NCBI GenBank assembly: GCA_963693365.1 | Contig: CAVNZM010000016.1 | Span: 1,302,001 to 1,366,000, forward strand | Reading direction: 5' to 3' | Length of the DNA: 64,000 nt | Origin: Amoebidium appalachense | Taxonomy: Eukaryota; Ichthyosporea | Shown here: positions 10,321 to 21,516 of the stretch, piece by piece | Numbering within the stretch: position 1 is the stretch's first letter | Layout: every line of letters starts with the position of its first letter | Notes under the pieces: model-generated | What the model saw: only the letters and a program-made list of their open reading frames with translations | Databases searched by the model: none | Told to the model about the DNA's origin: nothing | Translations under genes and position numbers: made by a program

Positions 10321-10411
10321 TATGGGTGGACGGTGGGCACTGGCTGGTCGGTGGCTCTGCCGAGGGCTGAACAAAACACTGCCCCCAGCAGCCACAGTAA
10401 TCCCCCCCCCT
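10318..10411 (+). CDS. Candidate exon directly after a (CA)n tract, AP2 copy 1
   Basis: A (CA)n tract ends in CACAG and is followed by [18 protein letters not shown]. Copy 2 has the same arrangement at 18073-18161 with MAGGWAQAGGWLCRGL and an ideal donor G/GTAAGT. The two copies differ by 8 bases after GLCRGL-type sequence, so one is out of frame or the end is not coding. Confidence 0.3.
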
Positions 10412-10412
10412 C

Positions 10413-10443
<31 letters not shown>

Positions 10444-10998
10444 ACACACACATACATATCCCCCCCGCCCCACACTCCCCCTTCCCCTCCCCCCCGCTCC
10501 TTTCCCTTCTCGGCCTTTCCCTACCTCATGTGTCTTGGCATTCGTAAAAGACAAAGGAAAGGAAGTGAACAACGGAAACTATATGCATACACATATCTAG
10601 TCCAAGCACACACACACACATACACACATGCATGACCACACCCAAATCCATTGGAGGCTAAGGATGAGGGGAGATTTTGCTGGTTTTCTTGTGCTCTTTT
10701 CGTCTTTCCCCCCCCCCCCCCCCCGCCCCCCCTCCCCCCTCCCCCCTCTCCCCCCCTCCCCCCGGGAACCCTTCAATGATGAACTATGTTGAAGTATCTT
10801 CTGCTAAGCACGTTTTGGTTCTATTATTTGTGCATTTTCCTCGTTGGTTTTCAATGTCATTGCCTCAATTGTTGCCACTGCTCACTACATCTTCCCCTCC
10901 CCCTCCCCCTCCACGCACATGCACGTACGCACGAACGCATAACGCACACACACACATACACGCACATGCACACGCATACGCACACGCACACGCACATG

Positions 10999-11042
<44 letters not shown>

Positions 11043-11096
11043 GCCACGAACCAACCACATTCACCCCATAGTCGACTAATCCAATTCTGGCTGCAG

Positions 11097-11232
11097 CCAT
11101 GTTTCTTCCGTTCGTCTCTCACCCATGCACCCACCCCTGTGGCTGCCGGAGCTATTTTTAGGCGCCCAGTGGACCGTACTGCCGTGGCCACAACCACACA
11201 GCGCCACATGCACTACTTGGCACCACGGGCAG
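11097..11232 (+). CDS. Candidate exon of AP2 gene copy 1 (136 nt)
   Basis: Bounded by CTGCAG and GGGCAG/GTGTGT. The frame reads [21 protein letters not shown]. Copy 2 (19087-19219, 133 nt) has the same borders and reads VAAGAIFSPVDRAAVASTTQ; the only length difference is 3 nt, so phase is kept. This is the best supported of the upstream candidate exons. Confidence 0.45.
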
Positions 11233-11963
11233 GTGTGTCTCCCCATGTACACATACACACACATAAGTGGCCCGCAGAGGTGATTCGTACGGGCACACAG
11301 ACACACACAGACACGAGCACTCGCACACTTACATGCACTCACAGACACGCATGCGCGCACGCGCACACACAGAGATGCACACACACGGACGCACGCACGC
11401 ACGCACGCACACACATACACACAAAGAACACTTTATAAAACGTGTGCCCATGTAGGCATACAGGTTTGGCCATACTACCATGCACATAGGCACGTACAAG
11501 CACACTCACACACGTATTTGCACACCCTTACAGATCAGAGAACTGCACAGATCTTGTTGCGTTTGCAAATGAACATGAAAATTTTGTTGCGTTTGCAAAT
11601 GAACATGAAAATTCGGAAGCACACCAACAGCACGGATACACACGAATTCTGACTTTCAAAAGGAAATAAGCCACAAGCGCATTTGGAACAGTAGCCCCCC
11701 CCCCCCCCTCCCCCTTTCTCCCCGTCCTCCCTTCCTTCCCCCCCCCTTCCCCCCCCCCCCCCCCCCCCCCCGCGCCACACAGATATAAGCCTGGTTTTGG
11801 GTTTGCCATGGCCCCTTACACCCCCTCTCCTAGATTTTCTGGCGAATCATTTACGAGCATCACGGCTCATGAACCAATCATCATTCTTCTCAAGTCGTGT
11901 CGACCGAACCTTCACCGGCTCAATCAGGGTATGGCTGCCACTTTCCCCCCTCCCCCCCCCTCC

Positions 11964-11996
<33 letters not shown>

Positions 11997-12006
11997 ACAC
12001 ACACAC

Positions 12007-12054
<48 letters not shown>

Positions 12055-12317
12055 GGAAGGCAGCCAGCCAACGTATGCCCACCCATCCACCCACCCCACC
12101 CACCACTACTCTCTACCAAAGAAGCAATCGGAAAGAGAGAAGGCCGGGGGGGCTTACACATGTCACATATACAAACACACACACACGCATGCATGCATGA
12201 GCACACACACGCGTGCATACTCAATCACTCACACACTTTTACACGCAAACATGCACGCACGAACACACGCATGCACGACCCCCCCCCCCCCCCCCCTCCC
12301 CCCCCCCCCTCCCCCCA

Positions 12318-12351
<34 letters not shown>

Positions 12352-12479
12352 TATACACACGGTGTCACAGTGTCACACACGAAGTCACTTGACCTCACCG
12401 TTAGGCGCCCTCTGAGTACGGCATGGTCGAACATTTGTGTGGTTTTATAGATGTTTCAATTTTTTTAGGTTTCATGCAG

Positions 12480-13534
12480 TGCTGACAATCTGCTTCCACC
12501 AGGCCAAGACTGTGGCTGGGCCGTTGAGTCCACTGCCCACATTGCAGATGCAGCAGACAGGAAAATCCATGTCTACAAAAACACCCGGCTCAGATTCAGA
12601 CAACGTGCCCAGATTTAGGGGTGTGTCGTGGTGCAAACAAAAATCCAAGTGGGTTTCAAGAATTGGCGTTATTTCGTTCCACATAGGTTTTTTCGATTGT
12701 CAGATCACGGCCGCGCGGCACATCGACATTGCGATTCGGTACCTCGTCCAATCAAAAGTGCTGGATGAGGCATACCTGGCAAGGACCAACGTCAGCCTGG
12801 GCTTGTTGGAGCCATTTGACCCCACGGCTGAGGAGACGGAGAGGGTGGCGAAACGGTGGGAGGAAAAGTTGGGGCGAGAATTCACCTCCCTCTTTCGGGG
12901 TGTTGCTAGGAGTAACAGTGTTGGTGAATATAGAAAGGTGTGGGGAGCAAGATTTACCGATGAATCCGGCCAATCCCACTGGATTGGTTCCTTTTCGACT
13001 GAGATTGAGGCGGCATGTGCCGTGGACGAGGCTGTGAGAGCCTGTAAAGTGCCAAAGTCGAAAAAGCTCAGGAGGATCAACTTCTTTAGGGAGAATGATT
13101 ATCTCACGGAGAATCAGGCAAGCAGAGTGGGGTGCATCGGGGTGAGCAGGTGCCAGCGCTCTAAAAATCTCTCGAAACCATGGCGCATTCACGGTTTGCA
13201 CGTTGCAATCGCCAGAACTTCATCAGCGATGGAGACACCAGGGATTAGTCCCTGTGATCACAAAATCAGGGTTGGGGGACGGCGATATCTGGGTTGCTCT
13301 GCAACCAAGCTGGAAGCTATTGAAGTGTACGACCGGTTTGTGCTGGACGAATGGGCACAGCAGGACGAACCACGGGGTCCCCTGCCCCCCACCAATTTTA
13401 GTCCAGCCAAGTATGGCTATGAGCTTATAAGTCCACCCACCATCCCACCCCTTAAAGAATCAGAGGCCGAAAATCCACCCAAGAGGGCCGGCAGGCCGCG
13501 CAAGAACACTCTTTCACCTCTTCCCGGAAACTGA
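12480..13534 (+). CDS. AP2-domain protein with three AP2-like repeats and an AT-hook, copy 1 (terminal exon)
   Basis: Predicted nuclear DNA-binding protein. An open frame of about 350 codons carries three AP2-like units: PRFRGVSWCKQKSKWVSRI (from about 12606), SLFRGVARSNSVGEYRKVW (from about 12890, continuing WIGSFSTEIEAACAVDEAV), and a divergent third (GCIGVSRCQR from about 13130, then RYLGCSATKLEAIEVYDRF). Near the C-terminus PKRAGRPRKNT contains the GRP core of an AT-hook (about 13480-13512). AP2 domains bind GC-rich DNA through a three-stranded sheet. The frame extends upstream to an ATG at 12437, but that part is T-rich with TTTTTTTAG. Homology with copy 2 begins at LTICFHQA, just after CATGCAG, so I start the exon at 12480 and expect further 5' exons. 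TGA stop at 13532-13534. Compared with plant ERF or AINTEGUMENTA proteins the spacing is unusual; exact subfamily unknown. Confidence 0.75.
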
Positions 13535-13539
13535 CCTCT

Positions 13540-13748
13540 AGCCTGCACATTTTATGAATAATATTATATATAAGATATGTGTGACTCAGTGAAAGAAGTA
13601 CCGTTCATCCTAGTTAGTTTTGTCCTCCTGCGTTACGCACACGGTCACTGACGAATAATCAGTAGAGTAATTTTAGTCAGTGGGCCAAGTTATCTTCAAA
13701 CTTCTTCATGTGTGTTGGCGGCTGTCAGTGCCTGGTTAGTAGTATTAA
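13540..13748 (+). other. 3' flank of AP2 copy 1, shared with copy 2
   Basis: Contains GAAGTACCGTTCATCCTAG and GTGTTGGCGGCTGTCAGTGCCTGG. The same blocks appear at 27408-27570, on the far side of the Copia insertion behind copy 2. Likely 3' UTR or downstream sequence. Confidence 0.55.
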
Positions 13749-13759
13749 CCACATATAAA

Positions 13760-14700
13760 AATCCTAAATACAGAATATGGTAAATTGTCAAAATGGAGGT
13801 CCCAATTTTGAAAAATCCAGATCCAGATGTGACGAATCTGAAAAATGGAGGTTTAACAAATCATAAATGTAATAAAGAGAGAAAGTACTAGGATCATAGT
13901 AGAGAATTTAGTGCTAGGTTAATAGTATTATAGGAGTAAAATTGAATGGTGCCATTCAATATTATGAAAAAGAAAAGATGAAATTTACACTCCTAATTCC
14001 AGAAGATGGTAAAATGTCAAAAATCCGGATGCAGAAGTGACGAATCTGAAAATTGGAGTTTTAACAGATCATAATTTGGAATTTATGGACTTAATAAAAA
14101 TTTTAAATGTAATAAAGCAAGAAAGTACTATGGTCATAGTACTCTAAGAGTAGGAGCAGGATTAAATCATTCAATGTTATAATAGGAGTAGAATTAAATT
14201 ATTCTAAGCTTCAGGATATAAGATGAAAATTAAGATCCTAAATACAGACAATGGTAAATTGTTAAAAATCCGGATGCAGAAGTGACGAATCTGAAGATTG
14301 GAATTTATGGGCTTAATAAAAATTTTAAATGTAATAGAAGAATAAAGTACTATGGTCGACATAGTACTCTAAGACTAGAAAAGTATGTTCGTAAGAGTAG
14401 GTGCTAGTACTTCACGAGCGTGTCGTATCGTGGTGATAAAAGCATAAGACTATCCTCTTAGGAAGGAGTCTCTTAAGAGATACTAACCGGTTCTCTAATT
14501 TTTAGAGTAGTGTAACTACTCTATTAGTAGTAAAGCATGATTTTAAAGAGTAGGTGCTAGTACTCTACGAGTTTGTCGTATTGGAATGATAAGAGCATAA
14601 AACTATTTTTTAGGAAGGAAGCTTTTAAGAGACAATAACTGGCTCTTAAAATTTAGAGAACCATGATTAATTAATTAGTAGGAGAGAAAGAAGAACAGGT
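13760..14700. repeat. AT-rich degenerate tandem repeats (two unit types)
   Basis: Type 1: blocks starting CCTAAATACAGA or CCTAATTCCAGA and containing GACGAATCTGAA recur at about 13765, 13991 and 14230 (spacing about 225-240). Type 2: blocks with AGAGTAGGTGCTAGTACT recur near 14395 and 14547 (spacing about 153). No ORF. Confidence 0.6.
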
Positions 14701-15198
14701 TTAAAGAGTATAATTATTCAATAATAGGAAATAAATAAATGTATCACATAAATTATGTGATAAAAATGTAATAAATATAGCATTAGTAGGTATAGTAGTT
14801 TTGATAGTAATGTTTAGCAAGAGTGGACAAAGTAGAAATAAATAGAAATACAATAGTGACAAGAGGAGTAGGTCTAATCGCGGGATTAGAAAGCGATAAA
14901 TGAGGAAGAGTAATAGGATTAACCGGAGAATATGGATAGTTAATCGTTGAATATGGAATAGTAGCTACATTAATATCGGAAGTTGCTTTATTAATGAAGT
15001 ATAGAAAAGAAAATGGAACGAGCAGGGTTATTTTTATGATTATTAATTCAGATTTAATAGAGAGTATAAGTTATTATATTCTAAGATAATCATATGTATA
15101 ATGTGATCCTTACAACTAGCACTCCCGATGGCCGTATGCATTCATATCAAATTAGGTTCACCAAGTCCATGGCTATTTACCATGTGAAATATTATTTA
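14700..15198. other. AT-rich DNA without recognised feature
   Basis: Low GC, no long ORF, no clear repeats. Confidence 0.5.
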
Positions 15199-15615
15199 AT
15201 AGCCCATACGGCAGACATACCGTGTATGTAATTCGTAATGTGGCGAGGTATAAAAACGCAAAGATGATCATGTCTTGGCGTTGTGACCGGTTTCTGATGT
15301 CTCCTGCTCGTATGTGTAATATGTGTGGGGGGGGCGGTTTACTCGCGGATGCAAAACTATCAATAAGTGTAACCTGCTAGCTCACGATCTAGAACCGGAG
15401 GCCGGGGCGGTTCTATTCTCTTTTCTGCCTCTCTTCCTCAATATAATAATTGGATCACCTTATTAATGCTACACAGTATGATATTGTGATCATGATATGA
15501 TAAGGTGTCTTAACTTTCTTTCGGAGCTACCAATGCTATCATAGCCTCTGCTTATCCATAATATTTATTAGGGTTGTCGTATGCGATGACGGCGCTGAAT
15601 GTTGCTTAGCATGTA
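15199..15615 (+). mobile_element. LINE 3'-end fragment
   Basis: Aligns with 31985-32415 and 41940-42360 (GTAATGTGG-GGTATAAAAACGCAAAGATGAT, CGGTTTACTCGCGG, CTTAACTTTCTTTCGGAGCTACC, CCTAGCATGTA-type end). Its frame is broken. It is the most diverged of the three copies. Confidence 0.65.
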
Positions 15616-15623
15616 CAATGTCA

Positions 15624-15725
15624 CTAGCTGCATTTGATTGGCTGCGCTGGAAAACACAGTAGGCCGTCGAGTGAGGCTGGGCCCCAGACACCGGGGTCCA
15701 CAGCAATGAACAGTGTGTAAACCCC
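15624..15725 (+). repeat. Short dispersed repeat R3 (about 105 bp), copy 1
   Basis: TGTCACTAGCTGCATTTGATTGGCTGCGCTGGAAAAC type sequence, ending near GTGTGTAAACCCC. Other copies are at 32427-32531 and 59788-59893. In two of three copies it directly follows a LINE tail; the later copies contain GCAATAAAAAGTG near the end. Confidence 0.6.
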
Positions 15726-15729
15726 AACC

Positions 15730-16122
15730 CACCGACTTGCGCACCAAACATAAAACCATAAAACAACGTGTAGCACACAGTCATGACGGTATACGTAACT
15801 GAACGATCTGCAAACAAATGACCATTTCCTGAGAGGAGTCATGAATACAAGTACAGTAAGCACATGTAACTTGCGGCACGGCTCTCCTCACGTTCTCATT
15901 TTCAATTAGAAGGTGAAGTTTCGGCCGTCATCATATTCTTAGCCCCCGGGGAAAGGCGGAGGGGGGTGTAGGGGTTTCTCCCCGGGGGGGGGGATCCCCA
16001 GTTTCAGCCCCCCTGATGATTCTGGCTGGGGTGCTTACTGAGAGGGAGAAAAAAGATCTCGAAGGGGGGGGGGGGGGGGGGGGGGGGGGGGGGCGGAGGC
16101 ACGAGCCGGACTCGAAACCCCC

Positions 16123-16155
<33 letters not shown>

Positions 16156-16430
16156 AGGCACGAGCCGGACTCGAAACCAAGATTATCCTGAAAACAGGCC
16201 CGTCAACTGAATCTTGTTGGCGGACAATCTTGCACGCGGAATTTTGGCGCGATGATCCATGCCCTGGTCAGATGGTCAAGGCTGTTCTGTAACGGTTACC
16301 CGTACTGCTGTCTTTTAAAATTGCATGTTCGTGTTAAAGTTTATGCGGAGGTTTACGTACTAATTAACAGGCATGTCCTTATAGATTCAACGATGCTAGC
16401 CTAGATAGGCTTATCATCACATACGCGTCT
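15730..16430. repeat. Intergenic, G-run and A-run, no gene
   Basis: Poly-G at 16064-16093 and poly-A at 16122-16153. The 20-base word AGGCACGAGCCGGACTCGAA occurs on both sides of the A-run (16097 and 16156 regions). In reverse it resembles a tRNA T-arm (GGTTTCGAGTCCGGC) followed by T-runs, possibly a relic of a Pol III element. Weak. Confidence 0.4.
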
Positions 16431-16571
16431 CCGCGCTGCATGCTTGTATTCCCGTGCCTCCGAGTCGCTTTCTCCCTTGCCAGGCTCCTGTAATGCCGTA
16501 AAGATGCCCACCACCCACCTACCGATATCCTGTCAGTTTTTGTTTCCACTGGACTGTTAACAATCTTTCAG

Positions 16572-16649
16572 GCCTGTCCCCCGTACGAGTTTGCCCTGAC
16601 CGTCTGTGTCCAATCTTCGTCCCCTGGTAGCATCGCAGAGCCAAGCTGG
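16572..16649 (+). CDS. Candidate upstream exon, AP2 copy 2
   Basis: Follows TTTCAG and reads EFALTVCVQSSSPGSIAEPSW. Unlike copy 1, the next codon is TAG and the donor is degraded (GTAGTT against GTATGT), suggesting decay of this copy. Confidence 0.35.
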
Positions 16650-17113
16650 TAGTTATGTCCTCTGTACGTGCGTGTGTGTGCTTCTGTGTCAGGCCCCTGC
16701 CCACGCGCATGTTTTTCGGTTAGAACGTGTACGCCCTACGACCCGCCTACGCCCGTTTGAGCAAATGAGCATGTCTTCTGACAAATTCCTTGGCGAACAA
16801 AGTTTCTTGTTCGTGAATACGGGATCGTGTAACGTTAAACGCGAGTGAATGTTTCCCTGTGTGCTTTGCCCCGCCTTCGGGCGCCCTCGTTCAGGCTTCC
16901 TCCCTCCCCCCCCTCTCCCCCCTCCGCTCTCTCTCCCCGCCCCCCCCCCCCCCCCCCCTCCTCCCCGCGCTCCTTCACAGCACTCTGTGTACATGCTCAC
17001 GGCAGTATATTTTTGTTCCGGTGCCCTGCCTCGCCGTTTTACTCTGAGTGATTTAGGCAGTGTATCATGCACTACACTACTCCAACCCGCTCACCCCCTC
17101 CCCCCCATCCAAA

Positions 17114-17144
<31 letters not shown>

Positions 17145-17775
17145 TGTCACCCCCGCCACCGCCACTGCTCAGCAAATCCCCAACACATAGATCTTTTCTT
17201 TTGTTTTGCCCTAGAGCACCTGTACTTCCGTCTTTCCCTTCACAGTGCCCCCCTCCCCCCTCCCCCCCCCCCCCCCCCCCACCGGCCCTCCGCATCTTAC
17301 TTCCTTGCTCCCCCTCCCTTAGCCTTGTCCCCTCCCTCAGCCCTCCCCCCCCCCCCCCCCCTTTTTTTCCCTTTGTCCGTCCCCCCCCCCCCCCCCCTCC
17401 CCTCCCCCCCCTTTACAACACACAGGCAGCCCTTCCTCCTCCTTCCCTCCCCCCACAAGATCGCCTTCCTCCAGCTAGTGCTTAAAAACTCACGAAAGTG
17501 CCTCTGACATGAGTCATGCCCTCCCTCCCTCCTTCCCCCCCCCCCTCCCCCCTGCTCCAACGCTCTCTCCAACTAAACAGGATACGCTGTGTATCACTCA
17601 CATGCATGAGGTGCTTATTACTCTGTAAAGATGCTTGCTTGGCTGTAGGGGCTCATACCACCTGTGTCTGGTCCTGACCACACCAAGTCCAAACATGCAA
17701 CAGTGGGTGCACTACGACCCTCACCTCTAGTGTACATTATCTGTCGGATATGGTCATATTCACGGTTTTATATTT

Positions 17776-17822
17776 CTTAACCTCTCGCACACACGCACAC
17801 ACACACACACGCCTGCCGCACG

Positions 17823-17869
<47 letters not shown>

Positions 17870-18000
17870 CACACACACACACACACACACACACGCACGC
17901 ACGCACACACATGATGCATGCACACACACACACACACACACCACACACGCACACACCACACACGCACACAGACACATACACACACACATACACACACGCG

Positions 18001-18072
<72 letters not shown>
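17776..18072 (+). repeat. (CA)n / (CACG)n microsatellite
   Basis: Nearly 300 bp of CA-rich sequence with interspersed CG, ending in CACAG immediately before a candidate exon. Confidence 0.95.
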
Positions 18073-18074
<2 letters not shown>

Positions 18075-18161
18075 CACCATGGCTGGAGGGTGGGCACAGG
18101 CTGGTGGATGGCTCTGCCGAGGGCTGACTTCCGGTCCAAAACACTGCCGCCAGCAGCATCG
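18073..18161 (+). CDS. Candidate exon directly after (CA)n, AP2 copy 2
   Basis: CACAG, then a frame with MAGGWAQAGGWLCRGL, then G/GTAAGT, a consensus donor, at about 18162. Counterpart of 10318-10411 in copy 1. Confidence 0.35.
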
Positions 18162-18199
18162 GTAAGTGCGGACCGCCTGTTCTTGCCCCCCTCCCCTTT

Positions 18200-19080
18200 A
18201 CCCCCCCCCCCCCCCCCCCCCTCCCGGCTCCCCATACCCCACCACCCACTAACACAATCCTCTCTCCTCCCCCTCCCCCCTCCCCATCTCCCCATTCCCC
18301 TCCTCACACACACACACACTAACATCCCGTCATTCTCCCCCTCCCCCCGGCACCCTTCTCGACCTCTCACCTTCCCGGTCCGCGCGGCCCCTTAAAGCTT
18401 TGCGCATATAAGAGAGTGAGGGAAGGGGCTAATCAACTAAAATTATACACACCTGGTCAGTGCACACACACAGACACCCACAAACACGCCCAACCCTTTA
18501 TGTTTGAATATTGGAGGATGAATGGAAGGTCTGCCGGCTTCCTTGTGCTCTCTTTGCCTTGCCTTTCCCCCCTTCCCCCCTTCCCCGCGCCCCACCACAC
18601 AGACACACACACAAACCGATATTGTGCAATTACTTCGGCCCCCCTGAGGATGGGCTCTACTTGTTATGCACCTATTCTTTATGTGTGCCTTTGCACTCTG
18701 CATCGTGTTGCCTGTTGTTTATATGCACTTCGTACTCTATAACACTTTTACCCCCCCCCCCCCCCCCCCCCTCCCTCCCTCAACAACCCCCCTACGATGG
18801 GTGTTGCTCAATCATCTTCTGCCTGCTTGTGTCGTGGTTTTTTTAAGACATTGCTTGCATGATAGTTGCCACTCCTTAGTGCGCACATATTCCCCCCTTC
18901 CCCCCCCCCCCCCCCCCCCCCGCCCTCTCCCCCTCACACCTCCAAAATTAAAATAAAAATAAAAATAAATAGAAATAATTAGTCAGAAATAAATAAATAA
19001 TGAAAGCACACACACGAGCTCTCGCATATATGGTCATGAACCAAGCATAATCACTCCATATTTGACTAACACAGTTCTAC
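18200..19080 (+). repeat. Poly-C-rich block, AP2 copy 2
   Basis: C-runs at about 18199-18221, 18752-18770 and 18900-18920, with conserved snippets between them (CTGAGGATGGGCTCTACTTG; AGTTGCCACTCCTTAG). Confidence 0.75.
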
Positions 19081-19086
19081 TTGCAG

Positions 19087-19219
19087 TCGTCTTTCTTCAG
19101 TGGGTCCTTCAACCATGCATCCACCCGTGTTGCTGCCGGAGCTATTTTTAGCCCAGTGGACCGTGCTGCCGTGGCCTCAACCACACAGCACCATATCCAC
19201 TCCGTGGTATCATGTGCAG
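19087..19219 (+). CDS. Candidate exon of AP2 gene copy 2 (133 nt)
   Basis: Borders TTGCAG and GTGCAG/GTGTGC. The frame includes VAAGAIFSPVDRAAVASTTQ. See the copy 1 counterpart at 11097-11232. Confidence 0.45.
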
Positions 19220-19955
19220 GTGTGCTATCTCCCCCCTATGTGCACTATTACATAAATTATTGCTCACAAATATTGATGTTGTGTTCCCACAAGAGTTGCT
19301 CAAGGACACACACATGCACATGCACACGCACGCGCACACACACACACATGCGCGCGTGCGCGCATGCGCGCGCGCACACACACACACAGAGACACACATA
19401 GAATTACACATATGTTCGTAAAGGTGACAACAAAAGAATTGTAGACACATGCGACACGGATGCACAAACCAACCACCACAAGCAGAGTCTAGCTTGCAAG
19501 TGCAGAACACCACAAGCTATAACACACATTAAAAACATCTCCCCCCGTTCCAACCACCCCTCCCCACCCCTTTCCGCCCGTTCGCCCCGCCCCGCCCGCC
19601 CCGCCCGGCGCAGCCCCTGTCTCGCATTAAGCACCCAGATAGGCCACTGGTTCTGGTGTGCTGTTAGTTTGGTCAGTCTCCCTTACACCCATTCTTCCAG
19701 AGAGCCGTGCCAATCATCTAAGGGCATCTGGATATGTCATCCAATCACCGTTGTTTCCTGCTTGTGTTGGCCGATCCCTTATCACTTCCAATCGAGTATG
19801 CCTGCAAAATCCCCCCCCTCCTCTCCCCTCCTTCTTTCCCCCCCGCTCTCCCCCTCGCCCCTCCCCCAAGCAGCCAACCCACATACACCCACACATCCAC
19901 CCACCCTCCAGGCCACCCACCCTACTCTCTACCGAGGAAGCACCTGAAGTGCGTA

Positions 19956-19957
<2 letters not shown>

Positions 19958-19993
<36 letters not shown>

Positions 19994-20114
19994 CTTATAC
20001 ATGTCTAGACACACACACGCGCCCGCCCGCACACATGCATGCACACACACGTGCACGCATGGACACACGCATACACCGCACACACACACACACTCACACA
20101 TACACATACACACA

Positions 20115-20193
<79 letters not shown>

Positions 20194-20218
20194 ACACACG
20201 CACACACGCACACACCAT
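19958..20218 (+). repeat. Poly-G run (about 35) followed by (CA)n tract
   Basis: G-run at 19959-19993, then CA-rich sequence 20008-20218. Copy 1 has poly-C at the corresponding place, so a G-run here breaks the usual strand polarity. Confidence 0.9.
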
Positions 20219-20424
20219 GCACAAGCACACAAAGTCACTCTGTTCTTCAAGCAGCCACAAAGGGATACTCAAGTCACCGTGGTGAAAGATTGTAAGTTAG
20301 TAATATATATTTATTACAGAGACTATCATGACATACCATATAAAAATATAACTTGGCATAGAATTTATTATAACTTATAATGAATATAGAAAAGCAGTCA
20401 TTATATATAAAATAAGAATATGAG

Positions 20425-21451
20425 CTGACGGTCTGCCTCCACCAGGCCAGCACTGTGGCTGGGCCAGTGAGTCAGCTGCCGGCTGCAAGGTCCGAGTCCA
20501 CCAAACCTCGGGGCTCAGATCCTGAAACCGCCTCCAGATTTAGGGGTGTGTATTGGCACCAAAAAGGTCATAATTGGATGTCAAGGGTTCACGTTAGTTC
20601 GTTCTACATCGGCTGTTTTAACTGTCGGGTTTCTGCTGCACGGCACAACGACGTTGCGATCGGATACCTCGTCGAATCAAAAATCCTGGACGAGAAATAC
20701 CTGGCAAGGACCAACGTCAGCCTGGGCTTTTTGGAGCCATTTGAGCCCACGGCTGAGGAGAAGCAGACAGTGATGAGACGGTGGAAGGAAAAGATGGGGC
20801 GAGAATCTGCCTCCCTTTTTCGGGGTATTTTTAGGCCCTGCGTTAACAGCGTTAGTGAATATAGAAAGGTGTGGAGAGCAAGGTTTACGGATGAATTCGG
20901 CAAAGGACGCTGGATTGGTTCCTTTTCCACTGAGATTGAGGCGGCACTGTGCTGTAGATGTGGCTGTGAGAGCCTTAAAATTGCCAAAGTCGGAGAAGAT
21001 CAGGAGGATCAATTTCTTTAGGGAGAATGATTATCTCTCGGAGAACCAGGCACGTCGAGGTGGGTGCATCGGGGTGTACAGCCAGGGGGACAGGGATAAT
21101 AGATTAAAACCATGGTGTGCTCAGGCCCCAGCCAACACCCTATCAACTATCAAAAAGACTCGTCCCTCTACTCGGAAGGATACTTTTCCGTCAAGGTATA
21201 TCGGGTGCTATGCAACCAAACTCGAAGCAATGGAAGCGTACGACCGGTTTGTGCTGGACCAATGGGCACAGCAGGACGAACCACGGGGCCCCCTGCCACC
21301 CACCAACTTCAGTCCAGCCAAGTATGGCTATGAGCTTATAAGTCCACCCACCATACCACCCCTTAAAGAAACAAATGCCATAAATCCACCCAAGAGGCTA
21401 GGTAGGCCGCGCAAGAACACATCTTCACCTCTCCCCGAAACTCGAAACTGA
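20425..21451 (+). pseudogene. AP2-domain protein copy 2, frameshifted terminal exon
   Basis: Homologue of 12480-13534: LTVCLHQASTVAGP, first AP2 unit SRFRGVYWHQKGHNWMSR, second SLFRGIFRPCVNSVSEYRK through WIGSFSTEIEAA. There the frame breaks because one C (about 20947) is inserted in what should read GCA-TGT-GCT. The other frame continues with CAVDVAVRALKLPKSEKIRR, the third AP2-like unit (GCIGVYSQGD, YIGCYATKLEAMEAYDRF) and the AT-hook PKRLGRPRKNT, ending at 21451. Apart from this base the frame is open, so decay is recent or the base is a sequencing error. A truncated product of the first frame would stop at 21021 with two AP2 units and no AT-hook. Confidence 0.7.
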
Positions 21452-21516
21452 TCTCTAGCCTGCACATTATTGTCAATAATATTATAAGAAATATGTGTGT
21501 ACATGTATCTTTGGAA

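Larger units (their letters stand above)
9378..12330 (+). repeat. Poly-C and (CA)n-rich region upstream of the AP2 exon, copy 1
   Basis: Alternation of unique snippets with poly-C (9800-9845, 10150-10167, 10708-10760, 11696-11772, 11945-12051, 12280-12317) and (CA)n (10201-10316, 10430-10450, 10945-11040, 11330-11420, 12320-12360). Several snippets are conserved in copy 2 in the same order. Confidence 0.8.
8035..13740 (+). repeat. Duplicated AP2 unit, copy 1
   Basis: From about 8035 (CCCGTGCCTCCGAG at about 8061) to beyond the AP2 stop codon, this segment aligns piecewise with 16430-21521 plus 27413-27590, in the same order and orientation. Short conserved blocks are separated by poly-C and (CA)n tracts of different length. 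The offset is about 8.4 kb. This is a direct tandem duplication of a gene with its upstream region. Confidence 0.75.

Noticed and set aside
9729-10635. Long ORFs of Pro, His-Thr or Cys-Val repeats (for example at 9796-10572, 10677-11438, 55377-56807)
   Set aside because: They are translations of poly-C and (CA)n/(TG)n in every frame, without independent coding evidence.
13760-14700. CRISPR-like array
   Set aside because: Units are degenerate, over 150 bp, with no short identical repeats and unique spacers, and the DNA is eukaryotic.
16097-16180. Possible tRNA gene on the minus strand
   Set aside because: Only a T-arm-like GGTTTCGAGTCCGGC is present; no cloverleaf with acceptor and anticodon arms could be drawn.
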